The notes under the pieces were generated by a model that was not told where the DNA came from, did no database searches, and was given only the letters and a program-made list of their open reading frames with translations. Of a DNA stretch of 64,000 bases, positions 30,771-39,143 are shown piece by piece. The DNA comes from Chloroflexota bacterium (lineage in GTDB: Bacteria > Chloroflexota > Anaerolineae > Anaerolineales > UBA11579). Positions within the stretch are counted from its first letter, which is position 1, and each line of letters begins with the position of its first letter. The position numbers and the translations under genes were made by a program. Location of the stretch: NCBI GenBank assembly GCA_016191875.1, contig JACPVG010000036.1, positions 186,001 to 250,000 of the forward strand, in the 5' to 3' direction.

Positions 30771-32003
30771 ATGACTGAGATCACCTTCGAACGTATCCCC
30801 CTCTTAAGCGCCCTGGGCAAGGATGGACACAGTTCCCTTTCCGGCGTGCTGCGCTATTCGCGCGTCCCGGCCGGCGAGGTGCTCTTCCGCGAGGGCGATA
30901 AAGGCGACCGCATGTTCATCATCATGCGCGGCGAACTGGAGGTCTTCAAGGCCCACGACACGCCCGACGCCCGCCACCTCTCCACCCTGCACGACGGGGA
31001 CTTCTTCGGCGAACTCAGCCTGGTGGTGCGCGACGGCCGCCGCACGGCCACCGTGGTGGCCACTGAAGACACCGAACTGATAGCCATCCTCCAGGAAGAT
31101 TTCTACCGCCTGCTCCAACAGCGCCCGACGATGGCCTACGCCATGGTGCAGGAACTGGGGGAACGCCTGCGCCACAGCGACGACACGGCCATCGCCGACC
31201 TGATCGAGAAGAACCGCGAACTGGAGCGCGCCTACGAAGACCTCAAGGCCGCCCAGGCCCAACTGCTGGAACAGGAAAAGCTGCGCACCGAACTCAACAT
31301 GGCGCGTAACATCCAGATGAGTATCCTGCCGAAGGACACTCACGCGCCCAAAGGCTGCGACTTCGGCGCCACTATGGCCCCCGCCCGCGCCGTGGGCGGC
31401 GATTTCTACGACTTCGTGCGCCTGGGCGAGCATCAGGTCGGCGTCGCCATCGGCGACGTCTCCGACAAGGGCGTGCCCGCCGCGCTCTTTATGGCCCAGG
31501 TGTGTACCATGCTGCGCGCCCTGGCCCGGCAGATCAAAGACCCGGCCGAGGTGCTGCGCCGGGTGAACGCCGATATGGCCGAGACCAACGAGGCCGGGCT
31601 GTTCGTGACGATGATCTACGGCGTGTTCGACGGCAGGGCGCGCCAGTTCCACTATGCCCGCGCCGGGCACGAATCGCCGGTGCTGTTCACCGCCCAAGGC
31701 GAGGCCCGCATCCTGCCACACGGCCAGGGCGCGCCGCTTTGCGTCTTCCCGGACTCTCTGCTGGATGTCCAGTCGGTGAAACTCCCCAAAGGCAGCACAC
31801 TCTTCATGTACACCGACGGCGGCGTGGACGCCATGAGCGAAGAGGGTGGTTACTTTGGCCTGGAGAGCCTGCAGGAAACCGTGCGCGCCAACCTGAAAAG
31901 CAGCGCCCAGGCCCTGTGCGACAAGGTGCTGGAGACGCTGCGCACCTACCAGGCCGACAATCAGTTCGACGACGCCACGCTGGTGGCCTTGCGGGTGAAG
32001 TAG
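30771..32003 (+). CDS. cNMP-binding domain / SpoIIE-type PP2C phosphatase
   Basis: 410 residues from ATG 30771 (MTEITFERIP). Residues about 8-130 are a cyclic-nucleotide-binding domain (GEVLFREGDKGDRMFIIMRG, DFFGELSL). Residues 138-190 are a coiled-coil linker with LRTELNMARNIQMSILP. Residues about 210-408 are a PP2C phosphatase of the SpoIIE/RsbU type (ARAVGGDFYDF, GDVSDKGVPAALFM, MYTDGGVDA, FDDATLVAL). Such proteins dephosphorylate anti-anti-sigma factors in response to a ligand; no partner gene is nearby. -10 TATACT at 30741. Confidence 0.92.
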   Translation: MTEITFERIPLLSALGKDGHSSLSGVLRYSRVPAGEVLFREGDKGDRMFIIMRGELEVFKAHDTPDARHLSTLHDGDFFGELSLVVRDGRRTATVVATEDTELIAILQEDFYRLLQQRPTMAYAMVQELGERLRHSDDTAIADLIEKNRELERAYEDLKAAQAQLLEQEKLRTELNMARNIQMSILPKDTHAPKGCDFGATMAPARAVGGDFYDFVRLGEHQVGVAIGDVSDKGVPAALFMAQVCTMLRALARQIKDPAEVLRRVNADMAETNEAGLFVTMIYGVFDGRARQFHYARAGHESPVLFTAQGEARILPHGQGAPLCVFPDSLLDVQSVKLPKGSTLFMYTDGGVDAMSEEGGYFGLESLQETVRANLKSSAQALCDKVLETLRTYQADNQFDDATLVALRVK

Positions 32004-32038
32004 CCTGGCTGTGTTGCATAAATAGTCAACAATCTATC

Positions 32039-32190
32039 TTGTCATTCCGAAGGAGGGTTCAACCTCCTGCAAGTCAAGTCCAACCCTCAAACCCGACTGA
32101 GGAATCTCGCGACAGGCGCCTTCTCTGCGGCGATGTGGCGTCGGATTAGAAACACCGCTGTCGAGATTCCCTTCGGTTTCGCTCGCGTTC
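32039..32190. repeat. TTGTCATTCCGA element, copy 2 (right end degenerate)
   Basis: Starts TTGTCATTCCGA (32039-32050) and contains GACTGAGGAATCTCGC and, inverted, CGAGATTCC; no clear TCGGAATGACAA end remains. The rest of 32004-32308 shows no gene. Confidence 0.6.
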
Positions 32191-32308
32191 CAAGATATCA
32201 CCTGATTGAAGGTAGGCTGTTCTGCTTATTTTCCCGCCCGCGCTTTGCGGTATTATTGGGCCTTGCGGCCCGCAGCCCCCTCCGAACTCATGGCCGCCTG
32301 GACATTGC

Positions 32309-33517
32309 ATGCTCTTTAATTTCGCCCTGTTCCTCCGCCTGAGTTGGGCCGCTCTCTTCAAAAGCGCGCACACCCCCGCCCGCCTCACCCCCAAACGCCT
32401 GCGGGTGTTGTTCTGGTGGTATTTGCTCATCCCCTTCCACAACCTCACCACCCAGTTGTGCTTTGGCCTGGATTACCTGCTCTTCCCCGCCTTTCGCAGG
32501 CAGGCCGTCACCGCCCCCATCTTCATCATCGGCAATTTCCGCAGCGGCTCCACGCTCTTGCAGCGCCTGCTGGCGCGCGACCGCGAAAACCTCACCGCCA
32601 TGCAGTTGTGGGAGATTTATGTCGCCCCCTCGCTCAGCCAGCGCCACTTCTGGCTGGCCCTCGGCCGGCTGGATGCCCGCTGGCTGGATGGGCGGCTCAC
32701 GGAACGCCTCAAGCGCGCCAACGACCGCCTGCTCGGCTCGATTCAGATGCACAGCGTCAGCCTGTGGGAGCCGGACGAGGACGAAGGCGTGATGGGCCAG
32801 ACCTGGGATACGGCCTTCTACTTGTTCCCGTTCCCCTTCTTCGATGTCCTGCCCGCCTACTGGCGCTTCGACACCGACATCCCCGCCCGCCGCCAGCGGA
32901 AGATTCTGCGCTTCTACCGCGGCATCCTCCAGCGGCATGTCTGGTTCCACGGCGGCAAACGCTACATCGCCAAGAACCCGGCCTTCTGCACCAAGGTCGA
33001 GGCGCTGCGCCGCGAGTTCCCGGATGCCGTCTTCATCTACCTGGCCCGCAACCCCATCGACACCGTCGCCTCCAAGATGACTTTCTTCTCCTACATCTGG
33101 CGCATCTTCGGCGAACCGGAGGAAACCTATCCCCACCGGGATTTCAGCCTGGGGCTTATCGCCCACTGGTACCGCTACCCGTTGAGCCGCCTGGATGCCA
33201 TGCCGCCCGAACAGCGCATCATCCTGCGCTACGACGACCTGATCAGCGACCTGGGCGGCACAGTGCGCCAGGTGTATGAGCGCCTCGGCCTGCCCATCGC
33301 CCCCGGTTTCCATGAGATCATCGACGACACCGTGGCGCGCCAGCGCGACTACGAGAGCGTCAACCGTTATTCGCTGGCCGAAATGGGCCTGACGGTGGCC
33401 GATATCGTCGCCCAATTCGCCGATATCTTCGACCGCTTCGGCTTCGACCGCAACGGCGCGGCCTACGCTCAGGAAGAGCCGGCCGCCCCGCAACTGGCAA
33501 TGGAGGCTGCACCTTGA
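32309..33517 (+). CDS. Sulfotransferase family protein
   Basis: 402 residues. The PAPS 5'-phosphosulfate loop IIGNFRSGSTLLQRLL (about 72-87) and 3'-phosphate site FIYLARNPIDTVASK (about 243-257) are both present. Transfers sulfate from PAPS to a carbohydrate or other acceptor, which the sequence does not reveal. The Arg-rich hydrophobic N-terminus (WWYLLIPFHNLTTQLCFG) may bind membrane. It overlaps lgt by 4 bp (TTGA), implying coupling. Confidence 0.88.
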   Translation: MLFNFALFLRLSWAALFKSAHTPARLTPKRLRVLFWWYLLIPFHNLTTQLCFGLDYLLFPAFRRQAVTAPIFIIGNFRSGSTLLQRLLARDRENLTAMQLWEIYVAPSLSQRHFWLALGRLDARWLDGRLTERLKRANDRLLGSIQMHSVSLWEPDEDEGVMGQTWDTAFYLFPFPFFDVLPAYWRFDTDIPARRQRKILRFYRGILQRHVWFHGGKRYIAKNPAFCTKVEALRREFPDAVFIYLARNPIDTVASKMTFFSYIWRIFGEPEETYPHRDFSLGLIAHWYRYPLSRLDAMPPEQRIILRYDDLISDLGGTVRQVYERLGLPIAPGFHEIIDDTVARQRDYESVNRYSLAEMGLTVADIVAQFADIFDRFGFDRNGAAYAQEEPAAPQLAMEAAP

Positions 33518-34371
33518 TCGACCCTGTTATCTTCACCATCAACCTGTTCGGGCTGACGCTCACTTTCCGCTGGTACGGCCTGCTCATCGGCGTGGCCGTG
33601 CTGGTGGGCGGGCTGATCGCCGAGCGCGAAATGCGCCGGCGCGGCGGCGTGGCCGAGACGGTCTGGGACATGCTCCTGTGGGTGGTCCCGGCCGGCATCG
33701 TCGGCGCGCGCCTGGGCTATGTGCTCAACGACATCGCCGGCGGCGGGCAGTACTTCCTGCAGGACCCCCGCCGCATCTTCTACATTACCGAGGGCGGCCT
33801 GCATATCTACGGCGCGCTGGTTCTCGGCCTGCTGGCGGCCTATGCCTATTCGCGCCGCCATCCGCTCGACCTGTGGATGTTCCTCGATTCGATCGCCCCC
33901 GCCTTGCTGTTCGGGCAGGCCGCCGGCCGCCCGGCCAACTTCATCAACCAGGAACTCTACGGCCCGCCCACCGACCTGCCCTGGGGCATCCCCATTTCCG
34001 CCGAGCACCGCATCGGCGCCTGGCGCGACCTCAGCCGCTACCCGGAGGAGACCACCCGCTTCCACCCCGCTTTTGCCTACGAGATTCTCTGGAACGTTAT
34101 CACGGGCAGCGCCCTGCTGTGGTTGACCCGCAAGTACCCGCAGAAGTTCAAGCCCGGCGCGGCGATCTTCCTGTGGATGGTTTTCGCCGGGGTGGGGCGC
34201 TTCATCATCGAATCGTTCCGGCCCGACCAGCCGCGCATCCCCGGCACGGACATCTCCTGGTCGCGGCTGGCGGCCGGTCTCCTGGCGGTCTTCGGCGGTG
34301 TGCTGCTGGCGGCGCGCATGGGCTGGCTCAAGTCCAAACTCAAGTTCCCGGAGAAGTACACGACCCGCTGA
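33514..34371 (+). CDS. lgt: Prolipoprotein diacylglyceryl transferase
   Basis: 285 residues from TTG 33514, which overlaps the sulfotransferase stop as TTGA; TGGAGG lies 9 bases before. Seven hydrophobic helices. The Lgt signature GRPANFINQELYG (about 146-158) and GLHIYGAL with the essential His are present. It transfers diacylglycerol to lipobox cysteines at the membrane; substrates in this window include the lipoproteins at 12937, 36082 and 47689. Confidence 0.95.
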   Translation: MIDPVIFTINLFGLTLTFRWYGLLIGVAVLVGGLIAEREMRRRGGVAETVWDMLLWVVPAGIVGARLGYVLNDIAGGGQYFLQDPRRIFYITEGGLHIYGALVLGLLAAYAYSRRHPLDLWMFLDSIAPALLFGQAAGRPANFINQELYGPPTDLPWGIPISAEHRIGAWRDLSRYPEETTRFHPAFAYEILWNVITGSALLWLTRKYPQKFKPGAAIFLWMVFAGVGRFIIESFRPDQPRIPGTDISWSRLAAGLLAVFGGVLLAARMGWLKSKLKFPEKYTTR

Positions 34372-34377
34372 GAATCC

Positions 34378-34402
34378 AAAGAGCCGCACTGTGCGGCTCT
34401 TT
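34378..34402. terminator. Bidirectional terminator between lgt and fumarase
   Basis: AAAGAGCCGCAC-T-GTGCGGCTCTTT, A-flanked and T-flanked, between convergent genes. Confidence 0.88.
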
Positions 34403-34411
34403 ATGTTTTCT

Positions 34412-35035
34412 TCACATCTTTAAAAGCAGGGCAGCCAGCGCCGTCTCCGAGCGCCTTTCCACCTCGTCGTGCAGGCTGCCGCCGTGGCTGTCCATCGTCA
34501 CCACCGCTGGGAAGTCCACGACCTCCAGCACCCAGATGGCCTCCGGCACGCCGAAATCCAGCTTGTACACGCCCAGCACCTTCTTCACCGTTTTGGCGAT
34601 GAGCGTGGCCGCCCCGCCGATGGCATGGAAGTACACCGCGCCCTGTTCCTGGCAGGCCGCCAGCGTGGCGGGCCCCATGCCGCCCTTGCCGATGACCCCC
34701 CGCAGGCCGAACGCCTTGATGACCTGCGCCTGGTAGGGCTCTTCGCGGATGCTGGTGGTCGGCCCGGCGGCCACGAAAGAATAGTCGCCGGTGTCCAGCC
34801 CGCTCACCACCGGCCCGCAGTGGTAGATCACCCCGCCGGCCATCAGCGGCTTGAGCGTCTCGATGACCTCCAGGTCATCGCCCTGCGGGGTGCGCTTCTG
34901 TTCGATAAAGGTATCCACCAGCCACTTGTGCACCGCATCCCGCCCGGTGAGCATCACCCCGCTCAACAGCGCCGGGTCGCCCACCTTGAGGCCGCGGATG
35001 TCTTCCTCTGAAATCGGCAAGGTCAGGTTCTTCAT
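34412..35035 (-). CDS. Fumarate hydratase class I, beta subunit
   Basis: 207 residues, the C-terminal-domain subunit of iron-sulfur fumarase (also close to tartrate dehydratase beta). Motifs GDPALLSGVMLTGRDAVHK, HCGPVV, and GKGGMG. With the alpha subunit it interconverts fumarate and malate. It starts 10 bp after the alpha stop, in one operon. Confidence 0.93.
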   Translation of the reverse strand: MKNLTLPISEEDIRGLKVGDPALLSGVMLTGRDAVHKWLVDTFIEQKRTPQGDDLEVIETLKPLMAGGVIYHCGPVVSGLDTGDYSFVAAGPTTSIREEPYQAQVIKAFGLRGVIGKGGMGPATLAACQEQGAVYFHAIGGAATLIAKTVKKVLGVYKLDFGVPEAIWVLEVVDFPAVVTMDSHGGSLHDEVERRSETALAALLLKM

Positions 35036-35045
35036 CGCTGCGCTC

Positions 35046-35918
35046 CTAGGAGTAGGCTGCCTCGCCGGCCTGGATGGTCATCTGGCGGCGGCGGTAGGCC
35101 CAGCACATGTATGAGATCGAAACGAAGTACGAGGCCGGCAGGCGGTGGGTGGCCTTCACTTTCGCGCCCAGGACGGTGGTCGCCCCGCCGAAGCCCATCG
35201 GCCCTACGCCCAGCATGTTGGCCTGCTCGGTGATGCGGTCTTCCAGTTCGGCCAGGGCCGGGTCCGGGTTCTCGTCGTCCAGTTGGCGCAGCAGCGTTTC
35301 CTTGGAGGCGATGTAGGATGTGCCCCGGTCGCCGCCGATGGCGATGCCCAGAATGCCCGGCGCGCAGCCCTTGCCCTGCGCCTGGTGCACCGCGTCCAGG
35401 GCGGCGCGCCGCACGCCTTCCAGGTCGCGCCCGGCTTTCAGGCGGCTGTCCGGCAGGCGGTACTGCGCGCCCACGTTCTCGCACCCGCCGCCCTTGAGCA
35501 TCAGATCCACCACCAGCGCGTCATCCTCCGATTCTTCGAAGTGGATGGTCGGGTAGTGTTCGTCGCCCAGGTTGTCGCCCGTGTTGCGGCCGCTGAGGGA
35601 ATCTACGGCGTTGGGCCGCAGGTAGGAGCGGTGGGTGGCCTCGGCCACAGCGCGGCGGATCTGCTCGCGCAGGGCGCGCGTGCTCCAGCCCGCCGGGTGA
35701 TGCACCGTGAAGATCGGCGTCCCGGTGTCCTGGCAGATGGGCGTCGAGCCTGCCCGCGCCATCTCCACGTTCTGCAGGATGGCCTCCAGCGCGGCCCGTC
35801 CCGACGAGCCCGGCTCCTCGCGTTCCACGGCGGCGCGCAGGGCGCGCTCCACGTCCGGCGGCAGGCTGGTGGCGGCCAGGCGAATCAATTCCAGGAAATC
35901 AGGGGTATGGTCTTTCAC
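35046..35918 (-). CDS. Fumarate hydratase class I, alpha subunit
   Basis: 290 residues from GTG 35918, with AAGGAG about 6 bases before it (the ATG two bases upstream is followed at once by TGA). Candidate [4Fe-4S] ligands are Cys in PICQDTG, LKGGGCENVG and GKGCAPG. Catalyses reversible hydration of fumarate in the TCA cycle with the beta subunit; aconitase lies at 40130. Confidence 0.93.
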   Translation of the reverse strand: MKDHTPDFLELIRLAATSLPPDVERALRAAVEREEPGSSGRAALEAILQNVEMARAGSTPICQDTGTPIFTVHHPAGWSTRALREQIRRAVAEATHRSYLRPNAVDSLSGRNTGDNLGDEHYPTIHFEESEDDALVVDLMLKGGGCENVGAQYRLPDSRLKAGRDLEGVRRAALDAVHQAQGKGCAPGILGIAIGGDRGTSYIASKETLLRQLDDENPDPALAELEDRITEQANMLGVGPMGFGGATTVLGAKVKATHRLPASYFVSISYMCWAYRRRQMTIQAGEAAYS

Positions 35919-36033
35919 ATGCGGCTCCTTCGGGGCGCGGGTTCTCTGCCAGCAGAATAGCCGAAGAATTCAGACCGTTACAGGTGCATTTGTCCCAATT
36001 GGGCGTGGGCCGATGTCCCCTTTCGCGAATCAA

Positions 36034-36058
36034 AGGCCGCCGGGGTTCCCGGCGGCCT
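36034..36058 (-). terminator. Terminator of the FecR/TSP3 lipoprotein gene
   Basis: Stem AGGCCGCCGGG / CCCGGCGGCCT with a 3-base loop; on the minus strand it is followed by TTTGATT. Confidence 0.75.
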
Positions 36059-36081
36059 CTATTCTTCGTCGAATCCTCTCC

Positions 36082-38124
36082 TCAGCCGAATGCCTTCCGC
36101 CTGCCTCTGCGCCCCCGCGGCGCGGCCGCGGCCAGCGCCCCCAGCGCCGCGAGGCCCGTCCCGCCCATGCTCGCTATCGAATACGGCAGCGACGAGATTG
36201 GGCAGCCGCCATTGACCACCGGGCCGGGCTGGTCCGGGCACCTGTCCAGCGGGTCGGGGATGCCGTCGCCATCGCTGTCCGGGCAGCCATCGTAGCGCGG
36301 TTCACCGGCCTTGTTGGGGCACTTGTCCAGCGGGTCGGGGATGCCGTCGCCGTCCGTGTCCGGGCAGCCGGCGTAGCGGGCTTCGCCGGCCTTGTTCGGG
36401 CATTTGTCCAGCGGGTCGGGCACGCCGTCGCCGTCCGTATCCGGGCAGCCCTGGTAGCGCGCCTCGCCGGGCTTGTTCTTGCAGGCGTCTTGATCGTCCG
36501 GCACGCCGTCCCCGTCCGCGTCGGCCGGCTGCACCGGGCAGCCGTTCTTGTCCAGGCCGTATTGGCTGGGACCCTCATTGGGGCAGCGGTCCAGCGGGTC
36601 GGGGATGCCGTCGCCATCGCTGTCGGGGGGTGGCAGCGGGCAGCCATCCGTCCCAAGGCCGAAGCCGGCGTTGCCAAGGCGCGGGCAGCCATCTTCGTCA
36701 TCGGGGACGCCATCCATGTCCGTGTCCACCGGGATGAGCGGGCAGCCGACCGAATCGATGCCGTGACCCTGGTCGCCGCGCAGCGGGCATTGGTCTGCGG
36801 CGTTGGGAACACCGTCGTTGTCAAGGTCGCCCTCCGGCGGCGGCAGCGGGCAGCCGTGTTCGGTCAACCCGAAGCCGCGGTTGCCTTCTTGCGGGCAGCG
36901 GTCTATGGCATCCGGGATGCCATCGCCATCGCCGTCCGGGGCGGTGTTCGGGCAGCCGCGCTCGTCCACGCCAAAGCCCCGGTCGCCGAGGCGCGGGCAG
37001 GCGTCCACTTCGTTCAGGAAGCCATCGCCGTCGAAATCTCCGCCGGGCGGCGGCAGCGGGCAGCCGGCTGCCCCCATGCCGTTGCCCAGGTCGCCCTCTT
37101 CAGGGCACAGGTCGAACGGGTCCGGGTAGCCGTCGCCGTCGGAATCGGGCGGCGGGAGCGGGCAGCCCTCCGCATCGACGCCGAAACCGAGGTCGCCGCG
37201 CCGCGGGCAGGCGTCTTGGCTGTTCAGAAAGCCGTCCTGGTCGAGGTCGCCGTCCGGGTCGGTCAGCGGGCAGCCGTTCTCGTCCACGCCGTAGCCCGGG
37301 TCGCCGACCGCCGGGCAGGCGTCCTGGCTGTCGGCCACCCCGTCATAATCGGAGTCGGGCGAGAGGTCCCAGGCGGAAGCGGTGGCGGTCACGTCCGGGA
37401 CGATCACAGTGGCTTCCGGATTCTTGTCCAGCCAGTCATCGAAATCTTCAGGCTCCATGGTGCCGGGGGTGGGCGGGGCGTCCACATTCGTCACCGCCGC
37501 GGTCTGCCCGGCCACGAGATTGATGACCCCGCCGTCGGTCGCCAGGCTGCAATCGCCCTCCAGGCAGGTGACATACACGGTGCCGTCATCCCCCACGGAT
37601 ATGCCGAGGTAGGAACCGCGCACCGAGGCGACCCCGGCGGGGGTATCCACGTCGATGGCGTCGCCGTTGAGGATGACCCACAGCTGGCCGAGTTCCAGCC
37701 GGATGCGGGCCAGGAACCCATCTTCCGATTCCACCACGGCTTGCAGGCTGAACAACGAGTTTGGCCCCATGCGGATGATCGAGCCATCGTTCAGGTCCAG
37801 GCGGGCCAGAGAATCGCGGCCGGTGGAGAACTGGCCGCCATCCTCCACGGTATAGCCGATGGCGACGAAGTCGAATTCTTCCTGCTGGCTGGCGCGCGCC
37901 AGCACTTCGCCGCTGGCTTCGATGAGCCGGGCGGTGATGGCAAGCTGGCCGCTCTGCTCAGCGGGTTGGGTTGGCGTGGGCGTGGCGTTTGCATCCGGCT
38001 GCGCCGGCAGGGAACCGGCGGGCGGCGCGCCCGCCTGCGCCGGGGCAGTTGCGGCCGGGGTGCAGCCCGCCGCCAGCAGGGCGAACAGGACAAGGAGCGG
38101 GATGATGAGGGAGCGATGTCTCAT
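36082..38124 (-). CDS. Lipoprotein with FecR domain, twelve thrombospondin type-3 repeats and a C-terminal anchor
   Basis: 680 residues. Lipobox LLAAGC (Cys21), Pro/Thr linker, FecR-like domain about 65-215 (DSLARLDLNDGSIIRMGPNS, VDTPAGVASVRGSYLG). Then twelve calcium-binding TSP3 repeats (about 255-640) with DSDGDGIPDPLDRCP cores: eight of about 34 residues ending GCP, then four shorter ones of about 27. The end has SLPYSIASMGG, a small hydrophobic helix and an Arg-rich tail (PRGRRGRRKAFG), as in sorting signals. Extracellular, calcium-binding, probably envelope-attached at both ends (inference). Confidence 0.88.
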   Translation of the reverse strand: MRHRSLIIPLLVLFALLAAGCTPAATAPAQAGAPPAGSLPAQPDANATPTPTQPAEQSGQLAITARLIEASGEVLARASQQEEFDFVAIGYTVEDGGQFSTGRDSLARLDLNDGSIIRMGPNSLFSLQAVVESEDGFLARIRLELGQLWVILNGDAIDVDTPAGVASVRGSYLGISVGDDGTVYVTCLEGDCSLATDGGVINLVAGQTAAVTNVDAPPTPGTMEPEDFDDWLDKNPEATVIVPDVTATASAWDLSPDSDYDGVADSQDACPAVGDPGYGVDENGCPLTDPDGDLDQDGFLNSQDACPRRGDLGFGVDAEGCPLPPPDSDGDGYPDPFDLCPEEGDLGNGMGAAGCPLPPPGGDFDGDGFLNEVDACPRLGDRGFGVDERGCPNTAPDGDGDGIPDAIDRCPQEGNRGFGLTEHGCPLPPPEGDLDNDGVPNAADQCPLRGDQGHGIDSVGCPLIPVDTDMDGVPDDEDGCPRLGNAGFGLGTDGCPLPPPDSDGDGIPDPLDRCPNEGPSQYGLDKNGCPVQPADADGDGVPDDQDACKNKPGEARYQGCPDTDGDGVPDPLDKCPNKAGEARYAGCPDTDGDGIPDPLDKCPNKAGEPRYDGCPDSDGDGIPDPLDRCPDQPGPVVNGGCPISSLPYSIASMGGTGLAALGALAAAAPRGRRGRRKAFG

Positions 38125-38223
38125 AACGAGTCCTCTCGGTGGTTGCGATGTTCTTCTTACTATGGTACTCAGTTTTTCCCGACTTCACAATGTGGCGTTG
38201 AGCATGGTCCCTGCAAAAGTAAA

Positions 38224-38243
38224 ACCCGCCGATGACGGCGGGT
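38224..38243 (-). terminator. Terminator of tRNA-Val
   Basis: On the minus strand ACCCGCCG-TCAT-CGGCGGGT is followed by TTTTACTTTT. Confidence 0.85.
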
Positions 38244-38249
38244 GGGCTG

Positions 38250-38323
38250 GTGGGGCCGACAGGGCTCGAACCTGTGACCTCACGGATGTGAACCGTGCGC
38301 TCTGACCAACTGAGCTACGGCCC
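38250..38323 (-). tRNA. tRNA-Val (anticodon CAC)
   Basis: Read on the minus strand: acceptor GGGGCCG / CGGCCCC plus discriminator A, D-arm AGCTCAGTTGGTCAGAGC, anticodon stem CACGG/CCGTG around loop TTCACAT (anticodon CAC), T-arm ACAGG-TTCGAGC-CCTGT. 74 bases, no encoded CCA, no intron. Confidence 0.95.
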
Positions 38324-38377
38324 CAACGGAGCAGGCCGGATTATAGCATGCCCGCGCGCGGCTCGCAAGGTGGCCTT

Positions 38378-38600
38378 CGCGCCGGGAATGGTGGCTTTCT
38401 CAAAGTCGCGAGCGAGTAGGGACAGGTTTAAGGATGCGAAGCATCCCAACCTGTCCCTACTACTACACCATTTACGTTCCCGGCCTTCCTGACCAGTGAA
38501 CCCCCAAAAAATCTTGCTGCTTTGAGCCAATGCAGCACAAAGAGATTCTCTTGTCAATCGACTTTGAGAAGGCCATACGCGCCGGGAATGGTGGCTTTCT
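38378..38600. repeat. Direct repeat of 23 bp, copies 200 bp apart
   Basis: CGCGCCGGGAATGGTGGCTT plus TCT occurs at 38378-38400 and 38578-38600. The segment between holds the 41-bp hairpin repeat and no ORF of note; with 38324-38377 and 38601-38693 this makes up the gene-free stretch after tRNA-Val. Confidence 0.8.
38418..38458. repeat. 41-bp dispersed hairpin repeat, copy 2
   Basis: Hairpin with arms AGGGACAGG/CCTGTCCCT and core GGATGCGAAGCATCC. Inverted relative to copy 1 at 22256 (39 of 41 bases identical). Confidence 0.88.
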
Positions 38601-38693
38601 GGCGGGGGCAACGCCCCGTAGCCGCCGCTGCCCGGCGGGGTTACAACTGGCAGGTCCTACAACCATGTTCAATTGCTGGTGAGGAGAGTCAAA

Positions 38694-39017
38694 ATGGACA
38701 ATCTTGGAAAATACCTGTTCTATGCCGGCGTGCTGGTGGCCGTGGCCGGCGTATTCATCACCGGCACCACGTGGATTCCGCTGGTGCTCGTCTTCCTGGG
38801 CGGCGGCGTTGGTCTGCTCAAATGGAGTCAGGGCAAGACCGGTGATCACGGTTTCATCCTGGCGGGCCTGGCTTTGGCCGCCAGCAATGCAGCCATGACC
38901 ATCATCCCGGTGGTGGGCAGCTATCTCACCGCGTTCATGGGTGGTCTGTGGACGATGGTGGGGACGGCGCTCTTGCTCCACGCCTTCAAGATGCTGCTGG
39001 ACTGGGGACAGGCGTAA
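38694..39017 (+). CDS. Small four-helix membrane protein
   Basis: 107 residues from ATG 38694 after GAGGAG. Four hydrophobic segments (about 8-25, 29-47, 57-76, 82-102) with short loops. No family recognised. Followed by a strong terminator. Confidence 0.7.
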   Translation: MDNLGKYLFYAGVLVAVAGVFITGTTWIPLVLVFLGGGVGLLKWSQGKTGDHGFILAGLALAASNAAMTIIPVVGSYLTAFMGGLWTMVGTALLLHAFKMLLDWGQA

Positions 39018-39078
39018 TCAACTACCCTGTAGTTTCCGGCTGGGGCCTGAGGACCTGACCGCAGCGTGCAAACACCGT

Positions 39079-39130
39079 AAAAGCCGGACGGTAAGAGTTG
39101 ATGAGCCGCTCTTACCGTCCGGCTTTTTTC
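39079..39130 (+). terminator. Strong terminator joined to the next promoter
   Basis: 19-bp stem AAAAGCCGGACGGTAAGAG (39079-39097) pairing with 39109-39127, followed by TTTTTT; TATAAT of the next gene begins 2 bases later. Confidence 0.92.
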
Positions 39131-39131
39131 T

Positions 39132-39137
39132 TATAAT
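39132..39137 (+). promoter_or_regulatory. -10 box of a leaderless gene
   Basis: TATAAT, then six bases, then ATG 39144. Confidence 0.65.
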
Positions 39138-39143
39138 GGGAGA

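Noticed and set aside
36200..37360. Regularly spaced repeats resembling a CRISPR or tandem array
   Set aside because: They are the codons of twelve thrombospondin type-3 protein repeats, in frame within one lipoprotein gene.
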